From a virus: a stretch of 24,675 nt of DNA. The translations under genes and the position numbers were made by a program. Shown piece by piece: positions 7,473 through 16,800 of the stretch (positions are counted from its first letter, which is position 1; the number at the start of each line of letters is the position of its first letter). The notes beneath the pieces are model-generated. The model had not been told where the DNA came from, did not search any database, and was given only the letters and a program-made list of their open reading frames with translations. The DNA is taken from positions 1 through 24,675 of the IMG/VR virus record IMGVR_UViG_3300009285_001679, one strand, 5' to 3'.

Positions 7473-7970
7473 TTAAATTTTTAATCTAACATTACGATTA
7501 TATTTAAGATTGGTTTGAACCAACTTACACCACTCACGCATATCATTTTCAATATTATCTGGTTTTAAAGCTTTCATTCGTGTATCTACTTTATAAAATG
7601 ATTTCCAAGCTTCGTTTGCATTTGAAAACTTTAACGGGACGATGATAGTAAAATAAACTCCTTCAAGTCGTGCTGTAAAATCATCTTGTGGGTCAAAGTA
7701 TTCATTAAAAATTTTCTGATAAGCGGGATTAAGTGCATAATTAGACGCTTCTGCTGATGCTTCTTTTGCTACTTCTACTTGCTGTTGGTTTGTAACACGA
7801 AATGGACCTGGTGATGTTAAAGTATTTGAAACAATAGAACTTGAAGGAGTTGAAATTGTTTGTGTTGGTTGAGCCAACTTTTCAACAATATTAAGAATTG
7901 CATTAAATTTATCCTCAACGTTTGTTTTGAGTTTATTTAACTCACTTGATAATTCTGCGTTTGTTGCCAT
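7473..7970 (-). CDS. Unknown phage protein with coiled-coil N-terminus, 165 aa
   Basis: Residues 1 to 35 form a short coiled coil (ELSSELNKLKTNVEDKFNAI). A Ser/Thr/Pro linker follows, then a folded C-terminal part with FNEYFDPQDDFTARLEGVYF, IIVPLKFSNANEAWKSFYKV and a helical end (MREWCKLVQTNLKYNRNVRL). There is no membrane segment or known catalytic motif. A strong promoter ends ten bases before the ATG, so this is the first gene of a head-gene transcript and its mRNA would have almost no leader. The family is not recognised. An assembly or packaging accessory role is plausible from position only. Confidence 0.7.
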   Translation of the reverse strand: MATNAELSSELNKLKTNVEDKFNAILNIVEKLAQPTQTISTPSSSIVSNTLTSPGPFRVTNQQQVEVAKEASAEASNYALNPAYQKIFNEYFDPQDDFTARLEGVYFTIIVPLKFSNANEAWKSFYKVDTRMKALKPDNIENDMREWCKLVQTNLKYNRNVRLKI

Positions 7971-7980
7971 AATTATTTTA

Positions 7981-8009
7981 ATTATAAACTACTATTTTTA
8001 ATAAATCAA
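7981..8009 (-). promoter_or_regulatory. Sigma70-type promoter giving a near-leaderless transcript
   Basis: On the minus strand TTGATT (8009-8004), a 17-bp spacer and TATAAT (7986-7981) form a near-consensus promoter. The ATG of the 165-aa gene begins 10 bases after the -10, so transcription would start only about 2 to 5 bases before the start codon. The -10 and the following bases read TATAATTAAAATAA, nearly the same as before the gene at 23540. Confidence 0.8.
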
Positions 8010-8121
8010 CCTTTTAAAAATTAAAGTGTGGATAACTTCTAACATAAATAATAAAAAGTATAATGAACTGGAAAATATATAATCCCTACACAGTGTCTTG
8101 TAAATTGAAAAAATAACAAAA

Positions 8122-8144
8122 TTATAATTAAAGTTATAATTAAA
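8122..8144. repeat. Tandem 11-bp AT-rich repeat
   Basis: Two copies of ttataattaaa (8122-8132 and 8134-8144) separated by one base lie in the 186-bp gap between the 135-aa and 165-aa genes. The gap is nearly all A+T. It could help strand opening or bind a protein, or just reflect base composition. No gene is seen in this gap. Confidence 0.4.
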
Positions 8145-8156
8145 ATTATTATTATT

Positions 8157-8564
8157 CTAAATAATTTTATTAACATGTTTTTCTAATTGTGACTCTGATT
8201 TTAATTCACCTTTTCTATATTTTTCTGGATTAGATATAAGAAGTTTTTCTACAATAGTTTCTGGCATAAAGTATGTATATGCCGCCCTAACAATTTCTCC
8301 TTTACGCATATTTTTTTTTAACTTAAAAGAAAGTAAACGAGTAATAGAGCGCACTTTTGTTTCTTTAATCGGAATCAAATCTTCTTGTTGTTGTTCGTCA
8401 GCAAATAAAAATAAGAGTCCAAAAAGCTCATCACGGCTCATTGTGGTGCTTTTGTTTCCCATCGTTAACTTAAACCATTTACACGGAGTTGAATGTTTAG
8501 AATAATTTGCTTCAAAGGTAAGGTCTTGTGTAAGTTTTAAGCGTGTATATTCTGTGTGTTTCAT
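8157..8564 (-). CDS. Unknown protein downstream of the homing endonuclease, 135 aa
   Basis: A basic 135-residue protein starting MKHTEYTRLKLTQDLTFEAN. A beta-like N-terminal part (SKHSTPCKWFKLTMGNKSTT) is followed by helices (SRDELFGLLFLFADEQQQED, then KVRSITRLLSFKLKKNMRKG) and a helical tail rich in Lys and Glu. Its ATG overlaps the TGA of the endonuclease gene (ATGA), so it is translationally coupled. It ends with TAG before an AT-rich gap and a new promoter. I do not recognise the family. A nucleic-acid-binding role would fit the charge but is not shown. Confidence 0.65.
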   Translation of the reverse strand: MKHTEYTRLKLTQDLTFEANYSKHSTPCKWFKLTMGNKSTTMSRDELFGLLFLFADEQQQEDLIPIKETKVRSITRLLSFKLKKNMRKGEIVRAAYTYFMPETIVEKLLISNPEKYRKGELKSESQLEKHVNKII

Positions 8565-9277
8565 ATTTGTCGTGCTTCAATAAACTTACTTATATTAAAA
8601 TCTTCTTTTACAATCTCATGCTCTGGAATACGAATAATCTTATATCCACAAGCTGTAAGATATGCGTTTCTTGATTTATCAAGCTTTCTTCCGTTATAGC
8701 CACACTTCTCACACTTGTGCCAGTAACAACCGTCTGCTTCAATAACTAAGTTGAGAGAAGGTATAAAAGCGTCTACTAAAAATTTACCATTTATCAACTT
8801 TTGTTTTTCAAACAAGAAGCCAGTCCTTTTAAGTTCATTATAAACCTTAAATTCAATAGATGTTTCTTTAAAACTTCCTCTTTGTGAAATGGTTTCTAAT
8901 CTTTTCTTTCTTGCTTGTGGTGAATTTATATAGCCATAATTTAACTTGCGATTCAACTGTCCTAATTTCATCTTCTCTCTTGATTCTAATGAAAGTTTCT
9001 TACCTTTATTCCAAGCCGCTTGACCTAAATGAGATAGTCTGTTTATCTCAACCTGTTTAGCTGTTTGTGGCTTGCCTTTTTTGGCAAAACTAATTTTTTT
9101 TCTTGATTCAATTGTATGTTTTCTTCCTTTACTGGCAAATCCTATTTTTCTTTTATGCTCTTCAGTGAGTTTTCTGCCTTTTAGAGATTGGCTGATACGA
9201 AGCCTAATGTCTTTTGAATAAACCCCAATCTTTCCTTTATTCCAAGGAATTCTTTTTTTATATACTTCCCGCTTCAT
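8561..9277 (-). CDS. NUMOD3 / Vsr-like homing endonuclease, 238 aa
   Basis: The protein starts at the ATG at 9277 (MKREVYKKRIPWNKGK); a TTG six bases upstream is the only alternative. The N-terminal half carries several NUMOD3-type DNA-binding units: PWNKGK near residue 10, SLKGRKLTEEHKRKIG near 31, SKGRKHTIESRKKIS near 49, and WNKGKKLSLESREK near 89. Residues about 138 to 225 resemble Vsr / DUF559-type nucleases, with E142 (IEFKVYNEL), D169 (VDAFIP), E180, H187 in DGCYWH, a CEKC pair, D200 and a C-terminal strand YKIIRIPEHEI. This matches the E-D-x-H-D homing endonuclease plan. It overlaps the upstream 74-aa gene by 20 bases and the downstream gene by 4, so it is fully embedded in the operon. 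Being free-standing, it would cut a cognate phage lacking it, at a site I cannot identify. Confidence 0.85.
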   Translation of the reverse strand: MKREVYKKRIPWNKGKIGVYSKDIRLRISQSLKGRKLTEEHKRKIGFASKGRKHTIESRKKISFAKKGKPQTAKQVEINRLSHLGQAAWNKGKKLSLESREKMKLGQLNRKLNYGYINSPQARKKRLETISQRGSFKETSIEFKVYNELKRTGFLFEKQKLINGKFLVDAFIPSLNLVIEADGCYWHKCEKCGYNGRKLDKSRNAYLTACGYKIIRIPEHEIVKEDFNISKFIEARQI

Positions 9278-9482
9278 ATTCAAGTTGTTTTTTAAAATCG
9301 TTTAAAAATGTCTTACCTCCCTCACTGTGTGCAACATTCCAAACTGTCTCCCATTCAGTGTTTCTTTTCAGTGAAGACCAGATAAAGTTTCTTTTCATAT
9401 AATCCTCAAAAAATACTTCAAACGCACCCCATTGGGGTTGGGACATTAGTTGTTGTAATTGTTTGCGATATTGGTCGTTCAT
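9258..9482 (-). CDS. Small protein coupled to the portal gene, 74 aa
   Basis: A 74-residue helical protein, MNDQYRKQLQQLMSQPQWGA then FEVFFEDYMKRNFIWSS and NDFKKQLEYEAGSI. Its ATG overlaps the portal stop (ATGA), so it is translated by coupling. Its 3' end overlaps the homing endonuclease. Small acidic or helical proteins are frequently found right after portal genes, but their roles are mostly unknown. It has no membrane segment and no Cys. It could help portal or head assembly, which is inference from position. Confidence 0.65.
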   Translation of the reverse strand: MNDQYRKQLQQLMSQPQWGAFEVFFEDYMKRNFIWSSLKRNTEWETVWNVAHSEGGKTFLNDFKKQLEYEAGSI

Positions 9483-11650
9483 TTTCCAAATAATTTATTA
9501 ATAACACCTCCTTGTTGTGATTCAACACTGTCACGAACTGGATTAGATACTGTGTGCCTTGGTGCGACGGATTCAACTCCTGACTTTTTCTCACTTGGGG
9601 CTACTCCACCTTGCTCTTCCCTTGGTTTAATAAACATTGGCTGTCCTGTTCCTGATTGCATTTGTTGTTGTTGTTGTTGCATAAGCTCTGTTATCATTTC
9701 TGGATTATTTAACATAAGAATAACATCTTTTGGCAACCAATTTTCAGGTTTTTCATCTTGTATTTCTAAGATTTGAATAACAGGGCGAGCTATATCTACT
9801 GCCATTTGATACATCCCTTGACTCATTGCTTGTGAAATTGCTTGCACAATAGGTACAACAAGATTATAAAGCTCTAACTTCCTTTGTCTTTCAAGCTCTT
9901 GAGACGGTGCAATGATTGATAATGCTTTAACAGTAACTCTTCCTTTCCACTTAATTGCTTTTTTTTCTAAATTTTGACCTACTGTAAAAAATCTTTCTTC
10001 TGGACTTTCTATCAACTCTCCTTCTCTATTTTCTTCTAATGAAAGGTCTAATGAACGAGGAAAGTCTGCCGTTGCTGAACCATCTGGATTAAATGTCGTA
10101 AGTTCTGGTTGTGTGTTCGTTTCTTCCATAAAATCACGCAGCTGTTCAAGTGTTGTAAATTGTTTAATTTCTGGCAATGAATATACTTGATTAGCCCACG
10201 AAAGAGTAATATAAGCTTCTTTCTCAATAGCTCCAGCAATATTAGCAAGTGGAATATTGAGTCGTTTAAGAGCTGAATCTTTAGCGTGAAGTACTTCACC
10301 AAGTGTTTTGCCGGTTATTTCTCCTTCAAGGGTTGGGGTAATACCAGTATTCTCATCTATGCGTTGTTTACGAAACTCAAGACCTTTCCACGCTTCTTTT
10401 TCAAACGGAACATCAATCACATCTATTGTTGTGCCTGGTAATTTCTGCTTAGCAACTCCTGGCTCAATTCGTATTGTTCCATCTCCTGGTGTGTGAGGTC
10501 CTGAATAAAATAACATTTTATAAACTGCCATAACAAGCTGGTCCATAGCCATATTATCAAACCTGTCATATAATACCTTGTCATTCTTTAGAATCTCGTA
10601 AAGACCGATGCCAATACGTGTGCGTGGGTCTCGTAATGTCCATTGCATATCCCAATAAGAAAGTAATCCTTCGTCATTAGGAAGTGGTCCGTTGTAAAGA
10701 ACTATCTTTTGGTCAGGAATATAAATTGAATAAAGGTCTTTAGTTTTTTTCTCATAAAAGCCAATCGTGATAATATCTTCTCGTGTTTCTGTTTCGTCAT
10801 TTAAATTGTCTGAAATATTTTTTTCATCTCTAACCAGAGCTCCTGCTTTAACTTCTCCGTGGTGTGAATAATTACTGAACTCTAAATCAAATGAGTCTTT
10901 ACTATAATCTTTTTCAAAATACCAATCATCTAAACTCCACGGGTCATACATATTCGCCATATCATCAATCCAGGTGCGGTGTGGGTCAAGAGCTTCACGA
11001 TAAATATCATTAAATTCAGTAATTATTCGTCTTTCATACTTATTATTTTCTGGATTATCTATATCTAATTCTATCAATACATCTTTTGGTCTTTGAACTA
11101 AACGAGGATATGTTCTACCCGGAGCCCAACCGTATTTAGCTGCGTTTTGTATGAATAATTTCATTTGTTCTTTAGAGTCAGCAAGATTCCACGAACGCTT
11201 CCAAATTGATTTAGCTAATGATGAAGTTGGTTTATATTTATCCAATGTTGCTTTAAAAGTAGCTTCTGGATTCTGTTGCATTAAAATAGAAAGAGCTGTA
11301 TTTACTTTTACATAAAGAGTTGGTTCTGAAATATCAGACCTCCAACCATCAGGATTTTGACTACCTAAATTAACAACTCGAGCTCCGCGTAATCCTGTCA
11401 CTTCATCTACTTGTAAATAATTAACTCGTGATTGTGGTTTTTCTTTAAGATTATGAGGAACATATTCTCTATCAGCGTCTTCCATCAATTGGTCAAAGTC
11501 AAATTTGCCCATAATACTTTTACGAGCGTCTTTCAATACTTTGATACGTTTCTCTAAATATATCTGGAGCTCTTGTTCAACTTTATTCTCCTTTTTCGGT
11601 TCAGGAGTTTCTTTTTCTGTCAGCTTTTTTACTTCTTTTAGTTTTTTCAT
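9479..11650 (-). CDS. Portal protein, 723 aa
   Basis: The size (723 aa), the position directly after the large terminase, and content typical of podovirus portals (P22-like group) support this call. The protein would form the dodecameric ring at the capsid vertex through which DNA is packaged and ejected. Visible landmarks are a basic helical N-terminus, a core with TLYVKVNTALSILMQQNPEA, a clip/stem-like middle (LYDRFDNMAMDQLVMAVYKM), GEVLHAKDSALKRLNIPLAN, and a helical region after EELIESPEERFFTVGQNLEKK-type sequence. The C-terminus has a six-Gln run (LMQQQQQQMQSGTGQPMF) encoded by repeated CAA, followed by a disordered tail. The gene ends in TGA overlapping the next ATG. No SD precedes the ATG. 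Assignment is from overall features, not a search. Confidence 0.85.
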   Translation of the reverse strand: MKKLKEVKKLTEKETPEPKKENKVEQELQIYLEKRIKVLKDARKSIMGKFDFDQLMEDADREYVPHNLKEKPQSRVNYLQVDEVTGLRGARVVNLGSQNPDGWRSDISEPTLYVKVNTALSILMQQNPEATFKATLDKYKPTSSLAKSIWKRSWNLADSKEQMKLFIQNAAKYGWAPGRTYPRLVQRPKDVLIELDIDNPENNKYERRIITEFNDIYREALDPHRTWIDDMANMYDPWSLDDWYFEKDYSKDSFDLEFSNYSHHGEVKAGALVRDEKNISDNLNDETETREDIITIGFYEKKTKDLYSIYIPDQKIVLYNGPLPNDEGLLSYWDMQWTLRDPRTRIGIGLYEILKNDKVLYDRFDNMAMDQLVMAVYKMLFYSGPHTPGDGTIRIEPGVAKQKLPGTTIDVIDVPFEKEAWKGLEFRKQRIDENTGITPTLEGEITGKTLGEVLHAKDSALKRLNIPLANIAGAIEKEAYITLSWANQVYSLPEIKQFTTLEQLRDFMEETNTQPELTTFNPDGSATADFPRSLDLSLEENREGELIESPEERFFTVGQNLEKKAIKWKGRVTVKALSIIAPSQELERQRKLELYNLVVPIVQAISQAMSQGMYQMAVDIARPVIQILEIQDEKPENWLPKDVILMLNNPEMITELMQQQQQQMQSGTGQPMFIKPREEQGGVAPSEKKSGVESVAPRHTVSNPVRDSVESQQGGVINKLFGK

Positions 11651-11709
11651 TTTTTTATTTTGTTAACTAACCCATCTTCATCTAACCTATCCTTCCACTC
11701 TCTTATTAA
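11647..11709 (-). other. Possible -1 frame extension of the large terminase
   Basis: The terminase stops at TAA (11708-11706), but the -1 frame from the last T of the final Ile codon reads LIREWKDRLDEDGLV and NKIKK for 20 residues. It ends at TGA overlapping the portal ATG. This makes an ATGA junction like three others in this window. The segment has no start codon of its own. A frameshifting indel, or less likely programmed slippage at TATATTTAA, could explain it. Confidence 0.45.
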
Positions 11710-13436
11710 ATATAACTATCTTGTGTAATCATCTCCTTATTTCGACCTTTTTTAAGAAATTCTAATCTTGCCATAATTCTTTGCTCATTTGTTTGTATGT
11801 ATGGGTCTGCTGGTTTTTCAAACTCACTCGGTGCGTTCTTTCTAATCTCTAATGCTATTGCTTTTGCCATAATTCTATCATCTTTCCTACCTTCCATCGC
11901 TTCTGGTTTGCCTACTTTATTCCTAATAAATGTAAGACATTCATCTAAAAATGCTCTATCGACCCAAATGTCATCATAATTATTAAGATAAGATTTAAGA
12001 TTAGCAAGTATCGGGTCTCGCTCTCTCGCACCGGTTCTGAATCCTAACTGCTTACCTACTGACTTTGTAATATCATCATATCTTTCTCTAAAAAAAAGAT
12101 TCGGATATCCCATTTTGAAAAGAGTATCATTTATCCAAAGACCGTCCTTATTACTTTCTACTCCTGTATAGGCATTATTATAATACAAACCTAAAGCAAA
12201 AACAACCAAAGCAAATTCATCTGGGGGACAACTTCCACTAACATATGATGCAACTGTTTTTAATGTTTTATTATTTATCACATCAGCTACAGAATTATCC
12301 TGCCCAACTCCTTCTGCAGTATCGTCTCCTTGTATATACGAACTGTAAGACTGCGGATGTTCCCAAATAAGAAGTTTTCCATTTGCTTGTTCTGTAAGTA
12401 TAGGTCTTTTAGAATTACACAATTCAATGAAAGAACATTGTGTTGGATGTTGGCATTTAAGCTCTATCTCTCCTTGCCAAATTGGTACTTTTGTCTTATG
12501 AATAAGCATTGTAATACGCTCTGTATTAAAGTATGGTGAACCAGAAAGTATAAAAGCTTCTTCTGGAGTGGTAGGATATTCTTGACGGAGAATGTTCCAG
12601 TCTTTTTTAAGAGAAAGCCATTTAAGATAATAGTAAGTAACTTCTTTATCGGATAAATTGTGTGCTTCTTGTAGTTCTTTGAAACGCACATCCTCCATTT
12701 GTTCTACTGGAATAATTTCTTTTACTTTATTTATCTCTTCGTCGTCCCAAGTCCAATTGTAAAAATGAGCTTTAAATTGGGTTGTGTGAATTGGCTCACC
12801 TCTATTCCACGCTTCCCAAAACATATCTGAAAAATGACCACCCATACCCTCTGCTGTGCTTTCTATATCAATACGTCCATCAAATGGAACTGTTGGGATT
12901 GTGCCGCTGATTATTTCTTGCGCTTTAATTGGATATGTTGCACATAATTTAGCAAACTCTGAAATATGAACTCGATTGTATGTGCCAGAGCGTCCAGAAT
13001 TTGAAACAGATATTGAAGAAACTGTTTGTCCTCTAAATTTACCATCCAACTCTCCAAAATCAAATTTCAATTCCATTGCAGTATCAGATTCCATTTTCCA
13101 AAGATTATGAATCTCGTGCATTCCTTTCCATGCATAGTCAACTTTCTTATCAAAAATTGAGGTAGCATCATCTTTTGTATGAGCAATAAAAAGAGAATTG
13201 AAATGAGGAGTAAATAGAGTATCATCAAGCATATCAATTGACTCATCTGTAGTAAATCCAAGCTGTCTGCTTTTTAAAATGATATTTCTTTGTGTTTTAT
13301 TTTTTTGGAAATCTTGCTGTGCTCGGTTTCTATTAAAAGTAATTTTATTTGAATTTTTGTCAGTAATCTTATACAAATGAGATATCCTCCATTCTTTGTT
13401 TCTCAACTTTTTATATTCTTTTGGAATTTCAATCAT
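11706..13436 (-). CDS. Terminase large subunit, 576 aa
   Basis: This is the ATP-driven DNA packaging motor and nuclease. The N-terminal ATPase shows a Walker A variant KSRQLGFTT (residues 55-63), a Walker B with catalytic Glu RVHISEFAKL (E160), and a coupling motif IESTAEG (193-197). LRQEYPTTPEEAFILSG (about 283-299) is a typical linker. The C-terminal RNase-H-like nuclease is visible as GDDTAEGVGQDNSV (D371/D372), GVESNKDG (E427) and GRKDDRIMA (D519/D520). All key residues are present, and 576 aa is in the family range. The ATG overlaps the TGA of the upstream candidate small terminase (ATGA), and the portal gene follows. The protein ends ...MITQDSYI; a further 20 residues lie in the -1 frame. 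Confidence 0.93.
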   Translation of the reverse strand: MIEIPKEYKKLRNKEWRISHLYKITDKNSNKITFNRNRAQQDFQKNKTQRNIILKSRQLGFTTDESIDMLDDTLFTPHFNSLFIAHTKDDATSIFDKKVDYAWKGMHEIHNLWKMESDTAMELKFDFGELDGKFRGQTVSSISVSNSGRSGTYNRVHISEFAKLCATYPIKAQEIISGTIPTVPFDGRIDIESTAEGMGGHFSDMFWEAWNRGEPIHTTQFKAHFYNWTWDDEEINKVKEIIPVEQMEDVRFKELQEAHNLSDKEVTYYYLKWLSLKKDWNILRQEYPTTPEEAFILSGSPYFNTERITMLIHKTKVPIWQGEIELKCQHPTQCSFIELCNSKRPILTEQANGKLLIWEHPQSYSSYIQGDDTAEGVGQDNSVADVINNKTLKTVASYVSGSCPPDEFALVVFALGLYYNNAYTGVESNKDGLWINDTLFKMGYPNLFFRERYDDITKSVGKQLGFRTGARERDPILANLKSYLNNYDDIWVDRAFLDECLTFIRNKVGKPEAMEGRKDDRIMAKAIALEIRKNAPSEFEKPADPYIQTNEQRIMARLEFLKKGRNKEMITQDSYI

Positions 13437-13861
13437 TTTAGAATTAGTGCAACATTAACTTGTGTATTAACTTGAACAGCAACATCTGGTGATGATTTTC
13501 CGTGAACCCTGTCAAGTAAGGAATCAATTGCTCTGTTGTCAGGTTTTTCTGTTGTAATGTAATAATATGATTTTGAATAGTCAAAATCTCCTCTAAGATA
13601 TTCTTCAATTTCAGTTTGAGAAACAACAAGCTCTGGTTTTTCATTATTTCCTTTCTCGTCTTTGTCTATCCTATAAAGAAATGAAACACCTTGAGCAAGA
13701 GATAATTGTGAGTTCATAATCTTCTCTGTTGCCGCGTTCACTCTTCTAACTATGTATTCTTTCTTTTTTGCAGCTTCAATGGTATGAGAAGCCCAGCTAC
13801 CTTTTGGTCTTCCTCCAAACTTTCTTCCATTCTCTGCTGATGTTATCGACCTCTTGTCCAT
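13433..13861 (-). CDS. Terminase small subunit candidate, 142 aa
   Basis: The N-terminus has a basic GRPKGSWASHTIEAAKKKEY motif of the kind seen in small terminases and related DNA-binding proteins, followed by a helical region (YIVRRVNAATEKIMNSQLSL). The C-terminal part contains DNRAIDSLLDRVHGKSSPDV, a segment common in small terminases, where an R-A-I-x-x-L-L-D-R-V-x-G-K pattern precedes the oligomer tail. It lies directly before, and overlaps, the large terminase gene, the expected position. It would recognise the packaging site on phage DNA. The target site is not apparent here. The AT-rich leader has no SD. Confidence 0.68.
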   Translation of the reverse strand: MDKRSITSAENGRKFGGRPKGSWASHTIEAAKKKEYIVRRVNAATEKIMNSQLSLAQGVSFLYRIDKDEKGNNEKPELVVSQTEIEEYLRGDFDYSKSYYYITTEKPDNRAIDSLLDRVHGKSSPDVAVQVNTQVNVALILK

Positions 13862-13879
13862 AATAAAAAATCTAACAAT

Positions 13880-16800
13880 CTAATTTACTAATTCATTAAA
13901 GTCATTAATTCTCTTTTGTCTTTGCTCTTCTGATTTTGTTTGCGTCCAATACTTGTCAACATATATTTCTGCATCTGACAAGTTTGGATTTCTTTCTCTC
14001 ATCAATTGAAAATATTTAACGCCAGCATTTAGCACATCTTCTCTATCATTTTTGTCAAACGAATCATCAATGAGTCCAACTCGTTTTAGTTCTTTGATGG
14101 CAATATTAGTAAGCCCTATAAGCCATTTTATTTCACCCTCATCAGCACTTGTTTTATCTGTTCCGCCAGATGATTCAAGCTGCATTAGAGTTGTTTTTAG
14201 AACTTCAGGAGAAGTTATTTGTTTTTGTTCTTCCTCTTTTTGATAAGTTGTCTTTGTTTGATAAGTTGTTTTTGAAGGAACAAATAAAGGAGCAAATAAA
14301 GAACTTGCAATTACACCTGCACCAGTAACTGCACTTCCACCTAAAAGAGTTGCGATATTGGTATGTCCAAATGCAAAAGTGGGCTTCTTATGTTCACCTT
14401 TAATATTAGTAATTTTCCACCAACTGCCAGGAACTGTCTCACGAGTAGTCATATTAAACTTATCTGGCACGTTAAGATTTGGTACTTTTTCTACTTGTAA
14501 GCCCATCTTTCTTGCTTCTCTTGGAATGGCTTCTTCATTGAGTTTATGAACAAAGTGTTTGGTATCTATTTTGCCAGAGATGTCAAAGGTTTCTGAACGA
14601 CCCCCAATATATGCCTTTCCATCAACTATTTTATTATATCCTAAAGCAACATCTCCTAAATAAATTTTTCCATCAACTAACTTTCTTCCTTCAATTTTAG
14701 TATTTGCCTTAAACTTCCCATCTCCGAGGACGTCGGTGATTATCCATTGGTCTTGCTCTGCATAATTTGGTTGATTGCCAAATCCAGGTTCATCTCTTGA
14801 AATCCTTGCTCCTACTTCTAATTTATCAGGAGTCAATTTACCACTCCCACTCGGTCTCATTCCTGCTGGTGTTTCTATATCATCGTACAACTGTCTCCAA
14901 GTTGTTCTGTCTCCCAACCCCTCAATCTTCATTGCTGTCTCTCCGCTTGGAATGAGAATAATATTCTTGCCATCTTTAGCAGCTCGCTTTACTTCTTCTC
15001 TGAAGGTACGGAGTTGAGCGAGTGGATCACTAGAAGAGTAGGATTCTAGTTTTTGTAATTCTTGTTTTCTTATTTTTTCTTTTATTGTTTCGTCAACTTT
15101 CTCAGGAAGATCATCTATAATCTTAATTATTTGTTGGATACGTAATTCATTTTTGGCTATATTTGTAAGTTTATCTTTTTCTAGGCCAATTGCACCAGAC
15201 TTGTATTTATCTGTATCTTCCCTAACTTTACCAAGCCATTCTTCCAACCACGGTTTGTCTTTTTTAGATAATCCAAATTCCTTACTTAACCTATCTAAGT
15301 CTTCTAGATTCAAACCTTCTCTACTTTTTTCATAAAATGCGAAAGGAAAAGCATCTTTTTTTAATTCTGGATGTAATTCGCCTCTATAATCTACTGACTT
15401 GTAGGGTGTTTTTTCGAGTGCAAAATTATCTTTCTGCATCAAATCACTTTGTGTCTCAAGTATTTTACGAGTCTTGCCATCTGCCATATCTTCATAGCGA
15501 ATATGAGAGAAATAGTTAGGGAAATCATTGCCGCCTTGTTTTTTAGCGACCAATTGAACCCACTCTGCATTTTCTTGTGGAGTCATTGTGTTGGATATAT
15601 TTTTCTGCACAAGAACATCGAGTCTTTGTCTCTCTACTCTTGTTAATTCTTCAATGTTTCCAGTTCCTCTTTTCATGAAATGCACGTCTCCGGCGCTTGT
15701 CTTTATAGGACTTTGATAAACTATTTCTCCATACTTGCCATCACCTATAAAGTCTTCGCCAATATTTGACCATCTTGGAGACTTAACTTCAGTTGGAGTA
15801 AGAGGGAGAAGTTGTTCTTCTATGTCTTTTGCGAGTTGAGTAAGATTGATTTTACCTTTTTCTTTCAGTTGCGTTTCTGCCAAAGAAACAATTAAGTCTT
15901 TTTCGACTTTCTTGATGCCTTCTTTTTCAACACGATTTAATACTTCGCGAAATTGTTGTTCAGTTATCTCATTTAGCATCCCCTTGAATTTTTCAAGGAG
16001 TTTAGTAGAAAGATTAGAAAGACCTTGGAATATCTTAGGCCCAGCGGCTTTGGCCATTCTAAACTTTGCTGGTCTTCGCATATATTCTTTTATTCCTTGT
16101 GTACCAGTTCTTTCGTGAGTTGAAACTCTTATTAATCTCTTCTCTTCTTCTGCTGCCAATCTTCTATAGAGCCTTTCGTCTGTAATCACATCAAACTCTC
16201 TTTTGCCAGCTTGATACATTTCGACTAATCTATGTTTTCCATTAACAATATCGTATTTGCCATTTGGCATCTTTTCAGCCAATAATGGCAACCTCAAATA
16301 AGATGTTTTCTTCTTTGAAACATCCTTAAGAGCTATTATAATTTCATCACTCATATTGACCTCTTTGATTGAGATCTTAGAAATAGCTCCTGACGGAAGC
16401 TCCTTCATTAAAGCACTAAATCTTTCAGGCTTAATAATAACTTCGGCTTCTTCTTCAAAAAATCCAGCAGATCTTTGAATCTTTGATGGCAACTCAGTTG
16501 AGTCTAAAAGTATTTCATCTGGAGTAAATTTTCGTGCAAGAACCCTGCCTGTGCCATATGTGTGCTCCTTTGCAAGTTCTTTATTATAAGTCCAAGAAGT
16601 AGGTCGAGAAAAATCCAAGGCCTCACCCTCCTCAACTCCTCTATAAAGCGTAACGGTCTTTTTGGGCTTATATTCTTCTCCAAGTTTTTCGATTGACCCC
16701 ATATTAATCTTGGGCTTTTCGCCTTGTGCAGCATGTGTCCATTTTTGAAGCTCTATGATTGGGTCATTTTCTTTTTCTCTTAACTTTATACCCTTGCTTT

